Of a stretch of 64,000 bases of DNA, positions 17,281 to 25,750 are shown piece after piece; the stretch's first letter is position 1; each line of letters starts with the position of its first letter. A program made the translations under genes and the position numbers. Source of the DNA: Agarilytica sp045430305 (GTDB lineage: Bacteria; Pseudomonadota; Gammaproteobacteria; Pseudomonadales; Cellvibrionaceae). The notes below the pieces were generated by a model. The model saw nothing but the letters and a program-made list of their open reading frames with translations. It searched no databases and was not told where the DNA came from. The DNA is taken from contig JAILXW010000002.1 in the NCBI GenBank assembly GCA_045430305.1, forward strand, positions 682,001-746,000. The letters are read 5' to 3'.

Positions 17281-17309
17281 TTGTTTAACAGGCCAACTTT
17301 GCGTAAGGT
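17281..17309 (+). promoter_or_regulatory. Probable rnpB promoter
   Basis: TTGTTT (17281-17286) and TAAGGT (17304-17309) are separated by 17 bp and sit 8 bases before the expected 5' end of rnpB at 17317. The stretch between the -10 and the RNA start (GCGCGGC) is GC-rich, like the discriminator of growth-rate-controlled stable RNA promoters. Confidence 0.5.
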
Positions 17310-17316
17310 GCGCGGC

Positions 17317-17680
17317 GGAGTTGGCCAGGCAATCGCGCGAGTTGTGTTTTTAAATGCAGCTCTCGAGGAAAGTCCGGGCTCCATAGGGCAGAACGCCAGG
17401 TAACGCCTGGGGGGTGCGAACCTACGGAAAGTGCAGCAGAAAGTGAACCGCCTAAGTTATTCGTAAGAGTAACCGGTAAGGGTGAAAAGGTGCGGTAAGA
17501 GCGCACCGCGCAGCTGGCAACAGCCTGTGGCGATGGTAAACCCCGTTCGGAGCAAGACCAAATAGGAATCCAAAGGCGTGGCCCGCGCTGGATTCGGGTA
17601 GGTCGCTTGACGCCAGTGGTGACGCTGGCGCTAGATGAATGATTGCCCACGACAGAACCCGGCTTACGGCCAACTCCTTT
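17317..17680 (+). ncRNA. rnpB: RNase P RNA (bacterial type A)
   Basis: Catalytic RNA of RNase P, which matures the 5' ends of tRNAs. The conserved blocks are unmistakable: GAGGAAAGTCCGGGCTCC near 17366, GGTAACGCCTGG near 17399, GGTAAGGGTGAAA-type CR-III near 17475, TGCGGTAAGAGCGCACC near 17490, CCAAATAGG near 17559 and GACAGAACCCGGCTTA near 17651. The ends pair as stem P1: GGAGTTGGCC (17317-17326) with GGCCAACTCC (17669-17678), followed by a T-rich stretch. About 362-364 nt, close to the E. coli length. It lies directly upstream of the dcw cluster, as in pseudomonads and relatives. Confidence 0.97.
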
Positions 17681-17695
17681 TTCTTTCTCTTCTAG
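17669..17695 (+). terminator. rnpB: rnpB 3' end / terminator
   Basis: The 3' strand of P1 is followed by TTTTTTCTTTCTCTT, a pyrimidine-rich tail suited to intrinsic termination with P1 or an adjoining hairpin as the stem. Confidence 0.45.
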
Positions 17696-18184
17696 GTTAT
17701 CCCCGATCAAGCCTCTAAACGTTCGCTGGGTATTTTGATTCCGTTGAGACGTGTATTAAGAGCGCTATTTAGAAAATATATCAATACACTCTTAGTCGTT
17801 TGGTCTAGTAGTTTCGTCCCTTCACCTTGGTAATGAGCCTAAGCTCTTCGCACGCGCTAGGTTGTTCTAGCCATAGTCATTCGTGGCGGTGCTGCGCAGA
17901 CGGTTTCAGAAAATGCTCTTCTCAATACTCTTCAAAGCCCCGTTTATCTTGATGGATTGGTGTCGTACCTGTTCATCCTTCTGGTCTTCTATATACCCAG
18001 AAACACTACCAAGAACACTTTCTAAACCAAAAAAATCTACCCTTTAAAGTGCTTTCTAAGTGCTGTTTGTAACCTGTTGTTTTAAAAGGTTATTTCTTTT
18101 TTGTAATCTGCCATAATTTTCCATAATTCATCATAAAAATGCAAGAAATTCAAAGGCTTACGCCCGTTTTGCGGTGCAAAATCC
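17696..18184. other. Intergenic region between rnpB and the mraZ promoter
   Basis: About 490 bp with no gene on either strand that I can support. Composition becomes AT-rich after 18000. The only structured element seen is the stem-loop with T-tail at 18070-18102. Confidence 0.6.
18070..18102 (+). terminator. Possible intrinsic terminator upstream of dcw cluster
   Basis: TAACCT (18070-18075) pairs with AGGTTA (18087-18092), followed by TTTCTTTTTT. The stem is short (6 bp plus two inner A-T pairs), so termination may be weak. It would insulate the dcw promoter from rnpB. Confidence 0.4.
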
Positions 18185-18212
18185 TTGACTTTAGATGGGG
18201 GTGAAATATAGT
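18185..18212 (+). promoter_or_regulatory. dcw cluster promoter (Pmra-like)
   Basis: TTGACT (18185-18190) and TATAGT (18207-18212) are separated by 16 bp, a strong sigma-70 match, about 83 bp before the mraZ start. The predicted transcription start falls at the beginning of the MraZ box array. Confidence 0.65.
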
Positions 18213-18257
18213 GTGCAATAGTGGTGTAAAGTGGTGATTAGTGGTTAGAAGTGGTAT
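18211..18257 (+). repeat. MraZ operator: 10-bp-periodic GTGGT boxes
   Basis: GTGGT occurs at 18221, 18231, 18241 and 18251, exactly 10 bp apart and each preceded by A; a degenerate fifth copy, GTGTG, sits at 18211 in register. MraZ is known to bind arrays of GTGG-type repeats with 10-bp spacing and to repress its own operon. The array covers the predicted transcription start, which fits autorepression. An isolated GTGGT also occurs at 18282. Confidence 0.8.
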
Positions 18258-18294
18258 AAATAAGAGACCTCGAGAATAAAAGTGGTTAAATCTG

Positions 18295-18735
18295 GTGTTT
18301 CAAGGCAGTCATTCAATCAATATGGACGCAAAAGGGCGTCTGGCAGTACCGGCAAAGTACCGGGAATTGCTAGCGTCTACCTGCAGCGGTCGCATAGTGA
18401 TGACAGCCGATACACAAGATCGTTGTGTATTGATCTACCCAGAAACCGAGTGGCAGAACATACTGCCAAAAATCGAGGCCCTTCCTACCTTCAACAAAGC
18501 GGCACGCAGAGCGCAGCGTCTCCTCATAGGTTATGCAACTGCTCTGGAACTCGACGCCAATGGTCGAGTCTTGGTTCCGCCCACCCTTCGCGATTACGCC
18601 AATCTAGAGAAGAAGCTCATGCTTGTCGGTCAAGGCAAAAAGTTTGAGCTTTGGAGTGAAGATTCTTGGCTTTCTACCGTTGCCGAAATGGACGACGGAG
18701 AGATGCCAGACGAAATGTTGTCCCTCTCACTGTAG
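18295..18735 (+). CDS. mraZ: Transcriptional regulator MraZ
   Basis: 146-aa AbrB-like DNA-binding protein that controls the dcw operon. Its two swapped-hairpin repeats carry the signature DxxxR motifs: DAKGRLAVPAKYR (about residues 11-23) and DANGRVLVPPTLR (about 83-95). GTG start; no strong ribosome-binding site is visible, and the upstream leader is dominated by the GTGGT operator array. First gene of the cluster; rsmH follows 9 bp later. Confidence 0.95.
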   Translation: MFQGSHSINMDAKGRLAVPAKYRELLASTCSGRIVMTADTQDRCVLIYPETEWQNILPKIEALPTFNKAARRAQRLLIGYATALELDANGRVLVPPTLRDYANLEKKLMLVGQGKKFELWSEDSWLSTVAEMDDGEMPDEMLSLSL

Positions 18736-18744
18736 AAGGTCGTA

Positions 18745-19674
18745 ATGTCCGAACAATTGCATTACTCGGTTCTTCTCGAAGAATCGGTAGACGCGTTATT
18801 ACAAAATAAAAACGGCGTTTATGTCGATGGAACCTTTGGCCGTGGTGGTCATAGCAAGGCTATTTTGGCTGTGCTAGGTGATCAAGGGCGATTGATTGCG
18901 TTTGATAAAGACCCTGAAGCTGTCGCTATTGGTAAGGAATTAGAAGCGCAAGACTCACGTTTTTCGATTGTGCATGCTTCGTTTGTTGATATGGAAAAAG
19001 AATTGGAAGCGCTTTCGGTTGAGCAGGTAGATGGCGTGCTTTTGGATTTGGGGGTGTCGTCACCTCAGCTAGATGACGCAGAACGCGGATTTAGCTTCCA
19101 AAAAGATGGCCCCTTAGATATGCGTATGGATAACAGTAAAGGGGAAACAGCGGCGCAATGGTTGGCGCGCGCTGAAGCGAAAGAAATTTCACAAGCATTA
19201 AAAGAGTTTGGAGAGGAACGGTTTGCTAAGCGAATTGCAAACGCCATTGTAGAAGCGCGAGAAGAAAAAGAAATAACGCGTACTTTACAGTTGGCAGAAA
19301 TTGTAAGCGCCGCAAACCCAAGGTGGGAGAAAAGCAAGCACCCAGCCACGCGAGCATTTCAAGGGATACGAATTTTTATCAATAGGGAATTGCTCGATTT
19401 AGATGAGGTGTTAGGTGACTTGTTGGAGCTGGTAATGGCCGGGGGCCGGATGGTCGTTATCAGCTTCCACTCTCTAGAAGATCGAATTGTGAAACGGTTT
19501 TTTCGCGAGCAGTCGCGAGGTAAAGAAATACCAAAAGATATACCGGTGCAGGAAGGCATGCTGGATAAAAAATTAAAAACAATAGGGAAACCATTAAAAG
19601 CGAGTGATACAGAGCTAGGAGAAAACATACGATCAAGGAGTGCTGTAATGCGGGTGGCAGAACGGCTGGGGTAA
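18745..19674 (+). CDS. rsmH: 16S rRNA (cytosine1402-N4)-methyltransferase
   Basis: 309-aa SAM-dependent methyltransferase (formerly MraW) that modifies C1402 of 16S rRNA in the ribosomal P site. The SAM-binding glycine motif GTFGRGGHSKAIL (about residues 29-41) is present, followed by the FDKDPEA acidic loop; VLLDLGVSSPQLD and VISFHSLEDRIVKRFF are family signatures. Located between mraZ and ftsL as in most gammaproteobacteria. Confidence 0.97.
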   Translation: MSEQLHYSVLLEESVDALLQNKNGVYVDGTFGRGGHSKAILAVLGDQGRLIAFDKDPEAVAIGKELEAQDSRFSIVHASFVDMEKELEALSVEQVDGVLLDLGVSSPQLDDAERGFSFQKDGPLDMRMDNSKGETAAQWLARAEAKEISQALKEFGEERFAKRIANAIVEAREEKEITRTLQLAEIVSAANPRWEKSKHPATRAFQGIRIFINRELLDLDEVLGDLLELVMAGGRMVVISFHSLEDRIVKRFFREQSRGKEIPKDIPVQEGMLDKKLKTIGKPLKASDTELGENIRSRSAVMRVAERLG

Positions 19675-19707
19675 AGATAACAAGTTGCAGAATAAGGTTG
19701 GCGATTA

Positions 19708-20010
19708 ATGGTAATTAAAAATAGAAAAGCGTGTTCAGGGCGAACGGTAGTGCCATTTTTGATGGTGACCCTTTGGCTAACAGGTGTGGGTTCGGCGATG
19801 GGTGTGGTGTATTCCACTTACGAATCGCGTAAAGCGACGCAAGAGCTAGAAGAGTTACGCCGTGAAGCTAGTGGCTTAAAGGTGGTTTCGGGGCAGTACT
19901 TATTAGAAAGAAGCTCGTTTTCTGCTTATTCGCGCATAGAAAAAGTAGCGATGGGTGAGCTGGAAATGGTAATTCCTGAAATCGACAATACGGTACTGAT
20001 ATTTAAATAA
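19708..20010 (+). CDS. ftsL: Cell division protein FtsL
   Basis: 100-aa bitopic membrane protein: short cytoplasmic tail, one transmembrane helix (about 13-35) and a periplasmic leucine-zipper-like region. FtsL forms a trimer with FtsB and FtsQ and activates FtsWI. The start context is ATG 19708. Its stop codon overlaps the ftsI start by one base (TAATG). Sequence is weakly conserved; identity rests on size, topology and position. Confidence 0.9.
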   Translation: MVIKNRKACSGRTVVPFLMVTLWLTGVGSAMGVVYSTYESRKATQELEELRREASGLKVVSGQYLLERSSFSAYSRIEKVAMGELEMVIPEIDNTVLIFK

Positions 20011-21761
20011 TGAAATTTGCATTGCAAATGTCTAAGTGGCGGTTTTATTTGGTTCTGACGTTCTTGTCAGTGCTACCGTTAGCGCTCGCTTGGCATTTGG
20101 CAAACCTTCAAGTTATACCGCGTGAAGATAAAGATTTTCGTTTCTTGCAAAACGCGGGGGAAGCGCGGACCTTAAGGAATGAAAAGTTAAGTGCTTACCG
20201 TGGTGTCATTACCGATCGTAACGGCGAGCTTCTGGCTGTGTCGACGCCTGTTAAATCTGTTTTTATTAACCCCCAAAAAGTTCGCCAAGATCAGGTGCCG
20301 GCAATCGCGAATGCGGTGGGAATGAAAGCTAAGCGCTTATCTTCAAAGCTAGAGCGTTACGAAAACAAACAGTTTATGTACCTTGTACGCCACTTGCCAC
20401 CTCAAGAAGCGAATAAAATTCTTGCGAAGAAATTTCAAGGTGTTTATGCGCAAGAAGAGTTTCGGCGCTACTACCCCGCAGGAGAGGTCGCGGCGCATGT
20501 GGTTGGGTTTACCGATACCGATGACCGTGGTCGCGAAGGCGTCGAGCTGGGCTTCAATCAATACCTTGCTGGCGAGGCAGGTTCAAAGCGTGTCATCAAA
20601 GATTTAAAAGGGAATGTTGTAAAAGATCTAGGTTTGGTGAAGTCGCCAAAATCAGGTAGTGATTTGCAATTAACGATTGATCTTCGATTGCAGTACCTCG
20701 CATATAAAGAATTGAAACATGCAATCGCCAATCAAAATGCAAAATCTGGTTCGCTGGTGATGATGGATGCGAACTCCGGTGAAATTTTGGCGATGGTGAA
20801 CCAGCCATCTTATAACCCGAATAATCGAAATACAGTAAAAGCAGATCAGCTTCGCAATCGCGCATTTACCGATGTGTTTGAGCCGGGTTCAACGATGAAA
20901 CCATTTGCGATGATGGCCGCGCTTGAGTCGGGTCGTTATTCTCCCCACTCAAAAATAGATACATCGCCGGGGCACATGTTTGTTGGCGGGAAAATGATTC
21001 CTGATCCCGTCAATTATGGTGTATTAGATTTAGGAAAAATCATCTCTAAGTCGAGTCAGGTTGGTATTAGTAAAATTGCGCTCGATATGGATCCGAACGA
21101 TATTCGCGATGTTTATTTTCGTGCGGGTATTGGTCAAAGCAGTGGCGCAGGGTTTCCTGGTGAAAGTGTTGGTGAATTGCCAAGCCGTGCAAAGTGGCAC
21201 CCGGTAGAGCAGGCGACTTTCGCTTACGGTTATGGTTTAAGTGTGAATGCGGTTCAGCTTGCGCAGGCATATACCGTTATCGCCTCGGGTGGAAAGCTTC
21301 TGCCAGCATCACTGATAAAGCAAGATGCCGAAAATTTATCGACTCAAGTAATAGATAAAAAAATAGCCAAGCAAGTGACCAAAATGCTTAAAGGTGTTCT
21401 TGAGTCGGGCGGTACGGCAGCGTCTTCTCAAATAGATGCTTACCCCGTTGCTGGAAAAACCGGAACGGCGCATAAGGTTCGAGCGCAAGGTTATGCAGAT
21501 GATCGTTATATCGCATTATTTGCCGGCTTTGCTCCCGCAGACAACCCCGAAGTGGTTGCGGTCGTTATTGTGAACGAACCACCTTCTGAGGGGGCGTATT
21601 CGGGCGGTAAAGTTGCGGCACCGTTATTTTCTTCTGTGGTGGAAAAGGCATTACGTGTATTGAATGTTGCGCCAAAACAAAACAAGTCAGCCAAAAAAAT
21701 CCTTGCAGAAAGCCTGGCTTCACGAAATGCAGGTGTTTTAGCCGAAAGAGGGGGGATTTAA
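20010..21761 (+). CDS. ftsI: Septal peptidoglycan transpeptidase FtsI (PBP3)
   Basis: 583-aa class B penicillin-binding protein that crosslinks septal peptidoglycan with FtsW. It has an N-terminal anchor helix, a pedestal domain (DRNGELLAVSTP near residue 68) and a transpeptidase domain. The acyl-enzyme serine is in STMK (Ser294, Lys297) and the KTG motif is at 483-485. The SxN motif reads S-S-Q (348-350) instead of S-S-N, an unusual third residue. The C-terminus is normal in length. Overlaps ftsL by one base. Confidence 0.96.
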   Translation: MKFALQMSKWRFYLVLTFLSVLPLALAWHLANLQVIPREDKDFRFLQNAGEARTLRNEKLSAYRGVITDRNGELLAVSTPVKSVFINPQKVRQDQVPAIANAVGMKAKRLSSKLERYENKQFMYLVRHLPPQEANKILAKKFQGVYAQEEFRRYYPAGEVAAHVVGFTDTDDRGREGVELGFNQYLAGEAGSKRVIKDLKGNVVKDLGLVKSPKSGSDLQLTIDLRLQYLAYKELKHAIANQNAKSGSLVMMDANSGEILAMVNQPSYNPNNRNTVKADQLRNRAFTDVFEPGSTMKPFAMMAALESGRYSPHSKIDTSPGHMFVGGKMIPDPVNYGVLDLGKIISKSSQVGISKIALDMDPNDIRDVYFRAGIGQSSGAGFPGESVGELPSRAKWHPVEQATFAYGYGLSVNAVQLAQAYTVIASGGKLLPASLIKQDAENLSTQVIDKKIAKQVTKMLKGVLESGGTAASSQIDAYPVAGKTGTAHKVRAQGYADDRYIALFAGFAPADNPEVVAVVIVNEPPSEGAYSGGKVAAPLFSSVVEKALRVLNVAPKQNKSAKKILAESLASRNAGVLAERGGI

Positions 21762-21762
21762 G

Positions 21763-23295
21763 GTGCAAGAATTTAACCCCGCTCCAAAATTGTTGAAGAG
21801 TTTGTTGCCTGCTGCTGTGCAAGGCGATTTTTCAGAGCAGTTGTTAATCAATGATATTCAAATAGACAGCCGAAATGTAACACCAGGGTCACTTTTTGTT
21901 GCTCTTAAAGGGCAAAGAGATAACGGTGAGCGTTATATCTCTAGTGCGGTAGAAAATGGTGCTGTGGCGGTTTTGGTTGAAGATGCCTTGCTGTCTTCGG
22001 TATTTAATTTGGAGATTCCAATTGTTGGTATTAACGACCTTAAGCATCGACTCGGAAAAGTTGCGGCAGATTTTTTTGATCGGCCTTCTTCGAGTCTGTC
22101 GTTGGTCGGTATTACGGGTACGAATGGTAAAAGCAGTATCGCTTCGTATTGTGCCCAGCTTACTCAGCAGCTAGGCCAAACATCTGGCATCGTCGGTACG
22201 CTCGGTTATGGGCTTGTAAATAGTCGTTACGAATCTACCGGAATGACAACGCCCGATGTCGTGAGTTGTCAGCGTATTTTAGCTGAGCTTAAAAGTGCAG
22301 GCGCGAAAAACGTTGCGATGGAGGTTTCATCGCACGGTATCGACCAAAACCGAGTGGATGAAATTCTCTTCGATGTGGCTGTTATATCAAATATTACCCG
22401 TGATCATATGGATTATCACGCAAGCTTTGATGACTACGCTGCGACAAAACTTTCTTTTCTTGAATCTACAGCCTGTAAAACGGCGGTTATCAATGCCAAC
22501 GATGAGCATTGTGCAAAAGCAATTGCGGGTATAAAAAAAGCCAAAGAGTGTGTGAGCTACGCTGTCAAAAATGGAAGTGCGCAAGTTAAAGCGGATGTGA
22601 GAGGCGTAGTAAACAAGTTTTCCGATTCGGGAATGAACGCGACAATCGAATCCCCTTGGGGGAAAGCGCATGTTTATGTTCCGCTGGTCGGCGCGTTTAA
22701 TCTTGATAATCTTCTTGCAGCGATTTCAGCGTCATGTTTGCAGGGTAATGATTTTGATAGCGTTATCGGTAATGTAGAAAACCTAAGAGCGCTTGAAGGG
22801 CGAATGGAAAAAGTTCGTATCCAAAATGGCTCTTCATCGCCTTCCGTTTTTGTTGATTACGCGCACACTCCTGATGCGCTTGAAAATGCGTTGTGCGCGT
22901 TAAAAGAACATACCGATGGCAATCTGTTGCTTGTGTTTGGTTGTGGTGGCGATCGAGATACCGGTAAGCGTGAAGAGATGGGGCGTATTGCGGAAAAATA
23001 CGCGGATGAAGTCATCGTCACTTCAGATAACCCTCGTAGTGAAGATCCAAATAAGATTATTGCAGATATCGAAAAAGGGCTAATCGAAAACACCAAATGC
23101 CACAAAATTTCTGACCGTGCTGAAGCGATTGCAATGGCGGTTAACGGAGCATCGTCAAGTGATGTTGTTTTGATTGCCGGTAAAGGTCATGAAGATTACC
23201 AAATTGTTGGCGATAAAAAGATTTATTTTAGTGACTATATGGTGGCAAAAAACATGCTTGAAAACCGCCGCGGTGCAGAGCAGGTGCAAGCATGA
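21763..23295 (+). CDS. murE: UDP-MurNAc-tripeptide synthetase (meso-DAP adding)
   Basis: 510-aa Mur ligase that adds the third stem-peptide residue. The ATP loop is GTNGKSS (near residue 118). The DNPR motif in the C-terminal domain (TSDNPRSEDP) marks meso-diaminopimelate as substrate rather than lysine. GTG start immediately after the ftsI stop, with a G-rich ribosome-binding site inside ftsI. Overlaps murF by 4 bp (ATGA). Confidence 0.96.
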   Translation: MQEFNPAPKLLKSLLPAAVQGDFSEQLLINDIQIDSRNVTPGSLFVALKGQRDNGERYISSAVENGAVAVLVEDALLSSVFNLEIPIVGINDLKHRLGKVAADFFDRPSSSLSLVGITGTNGKSSIASYCAQLTQQLGQTSGIVGTLGYGLVNSRYESTGMTTPDVVSCQRILAELKSAGAKNVAMEVSSHGIDQNRVDEILFDVAVISNITRDHMDYHASFDDYAATKLSFLESTACKTAVINANDEHCAKAIAGIKKAKECVSYAVKNGSAQVKADVRGVVNKFSDSGMNATIESPWGKAHVYVPLVGAFNLDNLLAAISASCLQGNDFDSVIGNVENLRALEGRMEKVRIQNGSSSPSVFVDYAHTPDALENALCALKEHTDGNLLLVFGCGGDRDTGKREEMGRIAEKYADEVIVTSDNPRSEDPNKIIADIEKGLIENTKCHKISDRAEAIAMAVNGASSSDVVLIAGKGHEDYQIVGDKKIYFSDYMVAKNMLENRRGAEQVQA

Positions 23296-24650
23296 TGTTG
23301 ACTCAACTAGAGCAAAATAATATTGGTCGTTTGCACGGCGATGATGTCCATTTCGAATCTCTAAGCACAGATACTCGTACGATTAAGCCCGGTCAGTTGT
23401 TCGTCGCTCTGCGTGGCGATAGCTTTGATGCTCATAGCCTGTTAGATGAGGCCCATGAAAAACAAGCATGTGCGCTAGTGGTTGAACAAAAATGTGATAT
23501 CAACTTGCCGCAGTTAATCGTAAACGATACGACACTTGCATTGGGCGAGATTGCCGCCCAGTTTCGAAAAGGTTTTTCTGGCCGTATCGTCGCGGTAACA
23601 GGTAGTAGTGGCAAAACAACAGTGAAAGGCATGTTGCATGCAGTGTTAAGCAAGGTGGGTCGCTGTATGGCGACACAAGGCAACTACAACAATCATATTG
23701 GGGTGCCGTTAACTTTGGGCCGGCTTAACGACGATTACGACTATGCCGTGGTAGAGGCGGGAATGAGTAACCCTGGTGAAATAAACTACCTCGTTAGTTT
23801 GATATTGCCAGATGTTGCCGTGGTGACCAATGTGCAAGAAGCACACATCGGTCAATTCGAAAGCTTGGCGGATGTGGCCTTAGAAAAAACGCAATTGTAT
23901 CGGTCGGCCAATGTTCCTATTGCGGTAGTAAACCTTGATGATGCTGAAGTTGTAAAACGACTGCCAGAATTTTCCAGTAATACCATTGTTGGTTTTTCTA
24001 AAAAAGAAAAGCCCGCGGCAATTTCATTAAGCGGTTATGTTTGGGCCAAAAATATCTCGATCGATCGTCTAGGGTGTGCAAGCTTCATTATGCAGTCTGG
24101 GTCTACAGGAGTGGGCGTACATCTTAACGTTCCGGGTGAACACAATGTTGATAATGCTTTGGCTGTTGCCGCGGTTTCTGTCGCGCTGGATGTTCCCTTA
24201 GAGAAAGTGAAGTTTGGTCTAGAGGCGTTTAGTGGTGTATCTGGCCGTATGCAAATACTTTCGGGGCTTAATAATTCAACCGTTGTGAATGATACTTACA
24301 ATGCCAACCCTGGCTCGCTAAAAGCGGCGATTGATTATTTGTCTCATTTTGAAGGTTCCACACTTGTGTGTGGAGATATGGCCGAGCTTGGGGAGCAATC
24401 TCAAAAACTTCACCACGACATTGGTACATATGCGAAAGAAAAAAATATAGGTCGTGTGCTCACCGTTGGAAAATGTTCAAAAGCCATGAGTGACGCCGCA
24501 AAGGTAGGTCAGCATTATGAAACAAAAGATGCGCTTGTAGACGAAGTTACAAAAAACTTAGGTGAACAAAGTGTTGTCTTGGTGAAAGGGTCGCGTAGCG
24601 CGGCCATGGAGTCTGTCGTTGAAGCGCTTACGCAAGAGGGGAATGGCTAA
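23292..24650 (+). CDS. murF: UDP-MurNAc-pentapeptide synthetase
   Basis: 452-aa Mur ligase adding D-Ala-D-Ala to the UDP-MurNAc tripeptide. ATP-binding loop VTGSSGKTTVK (near residue 103), the GNYNNHIGVPL substrate motif, and VNDTYNANPGS are MurF signatures. Translationally coupled to murE (4-bp overlap; ATG at 23292, alternative ATG 23295) and to mraY (TAATG overlap). Confidence 0.97.
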   Translation: MMLTQLEQNNIGRLHGDDVHFESLSTDTRTIKPGQLFVALRGDSFDAHSLLDEAHEKQACALVVEQKCDINLPQLIVNDTTLALGEIAAQFRKGFSGRIVAVTGSSGKTTVKGMLHAVLSKVGRCMATQGNYNNHIGVPLTLGRLNDDYDYAVVEAGMSNPGEINYLVSLILPDVAVVTNVQEAHIGQFESLADVALEKTQLYRSANVPIAVVNLDDAEVVKRLPEFSSNTIVGFSKKEKPAAISLSGYVWAKNISIDRLGCASFIMQSGSTGVGVHLNVPGEHNVDNALAVAAVSVALDVPLEKVKFGLEAFSGVSGRMQILSGLNNSTVVNDTYNANPGSLKAAIDYLSHFEGSTLVCGDMAELGEQSQKLHHDIGTYAKEKNIGRVLTVGKCSKAMSDAAKVGQHYETKDALVDEVTKNLGEQSVVLVKGSRSAAMESVVEALTQEGNG

Positions 24651-25732
24651 TGTTGCTTTGGTTTGCGGACTATTTACAACAGTTTTTTGGTGCCTTTGGC
24701 GTATTTAAATATTTGACCTTTAGAGGAATACTGGGTGTTTTGACTGCGCTTGCTATTTCTCTATTGATGGGGCCGTGGTTTATTAAAAAGTTAAACCATT
24801 TGCAAATTGGGCAGGCGGTACGTTCTGACGGCCCAGAAAGTCACCTTAGTAAATCTGGTACGCCAACAATGGGTGGAACACTCATCTTGTTTGCGATTTT
24901 GCTTTCCACATTGTTGTGGTCAGACCTAAGCAATCGTTATGTCTTGATTGTGATGTTCGTTACTTTCGCCTTTGGCTGGATTGGTTGGGTTGATGACTAT
25001 AGAAAAGTCGTTGAAAAGAACTCTAAAGGTCTGCCGGCAAAATGGAAGTATTTTTGGCAGTCTGTATTTAGTATGGGTGTGGCAGTCGTACTTTTTAAAA
25101 CGGCTTCGTTACCTGAAGAGACTCAGCTCGTCATTCCATTTTTTAAAGATATCGCTCTCGATCTTGGTATTGCCTATGTCCTGCTGACATATTTTATGAT
25201 CACAGGGTTTAGTAATGCGGTAAATCTAACCGACGGGCTAGATGGCTTAGCCATTATGCCAACGGTTATGGTTGGTTCAGCGCTGGGTATTATTGCTTAC
25301 TTGGTTGGTAACTTTAATTTTGCTAACTATTTGCATATTCCTTTTATTCCGGGGGCAGGTGAATTGGTTGTGTTTTGTGGGGCGTTAGCCGGTGCCGGCC
25401 TGGGGTTTTTGTGGTTCAACACCTATCCCGCCCAGGTATTTATGGGTGATGTCGGCGCACTTTCGTTGGGTGCTGCTCTTGGTGTAATCGCGGTCATTGT
25501 TCGGCACGAAATCGTTTTCATTATTATGTCCGGTATTTTTGTTATGGAAACAGTATCCGTTATTTTGCAAGTGGCTTCATTTAAGCTGACCGGACGAAGA
25601 ATTTTTAGAATGGCACCATTGCACCACCATTTTGAATTGAAGGGCTGGCCAGAGCCTCGGGTAATTGTTCGGTTTTGGATTATTACCGTAATGCTGGTTT
25701 TGTTTGGCCTAGCAACATTGAAACTAAGATAG
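24650..25732 (+). CDS. mraY: Phospho-MurNAc-pentapeptide translocase
   Basis: 360-aa polytopic membrane enzyme with about 10 helices that makes lipid I from UDP-MurNAc-pentapeptide and undecaprenyl phosphate. Signatures present: SGTPTMGG, the DDYRK aspartate pair, NAVNLTDGLDGLA and the C-terminal PLHHHFELKGWPE loop. Length identical to E. coli MraY. One-base overlap with murF. Confidence 0.97.
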   Translation: MLLWFADYLQQFFGAFGVFKYLTFRGILGVLTALAISLLMGPWFIKKLNHLQIGQAVRSDGPESHLSKSGTPTMGGTLILFAILLSTLLWSDLSNRYVLIVMFVTFAFGWIGWVDDYRKVVEKNSKGLPAKWKYFWQSVFSMGVAVVLFKTASLPEETQLVIPFFKDIALDLGIAYVLLTYFMITGFSNAVNLTDGLDGLAIMPTVMVGSALGIIAYLVGNFNFANYLHIPFIPGAGELVVFCGALAGAGLGFLWFNTYPAQVFMGDVGALSLGAALGVIAVIVRHEIVFIIMSGIFVMETVSVILQVASFKLTGRRIFRMAPLHHHFELKGWPEPRVIVRFWIITVMLVLFGLATLKLR

Positions 25733-25750
25733 ACGCAGAGCATTAGATTG

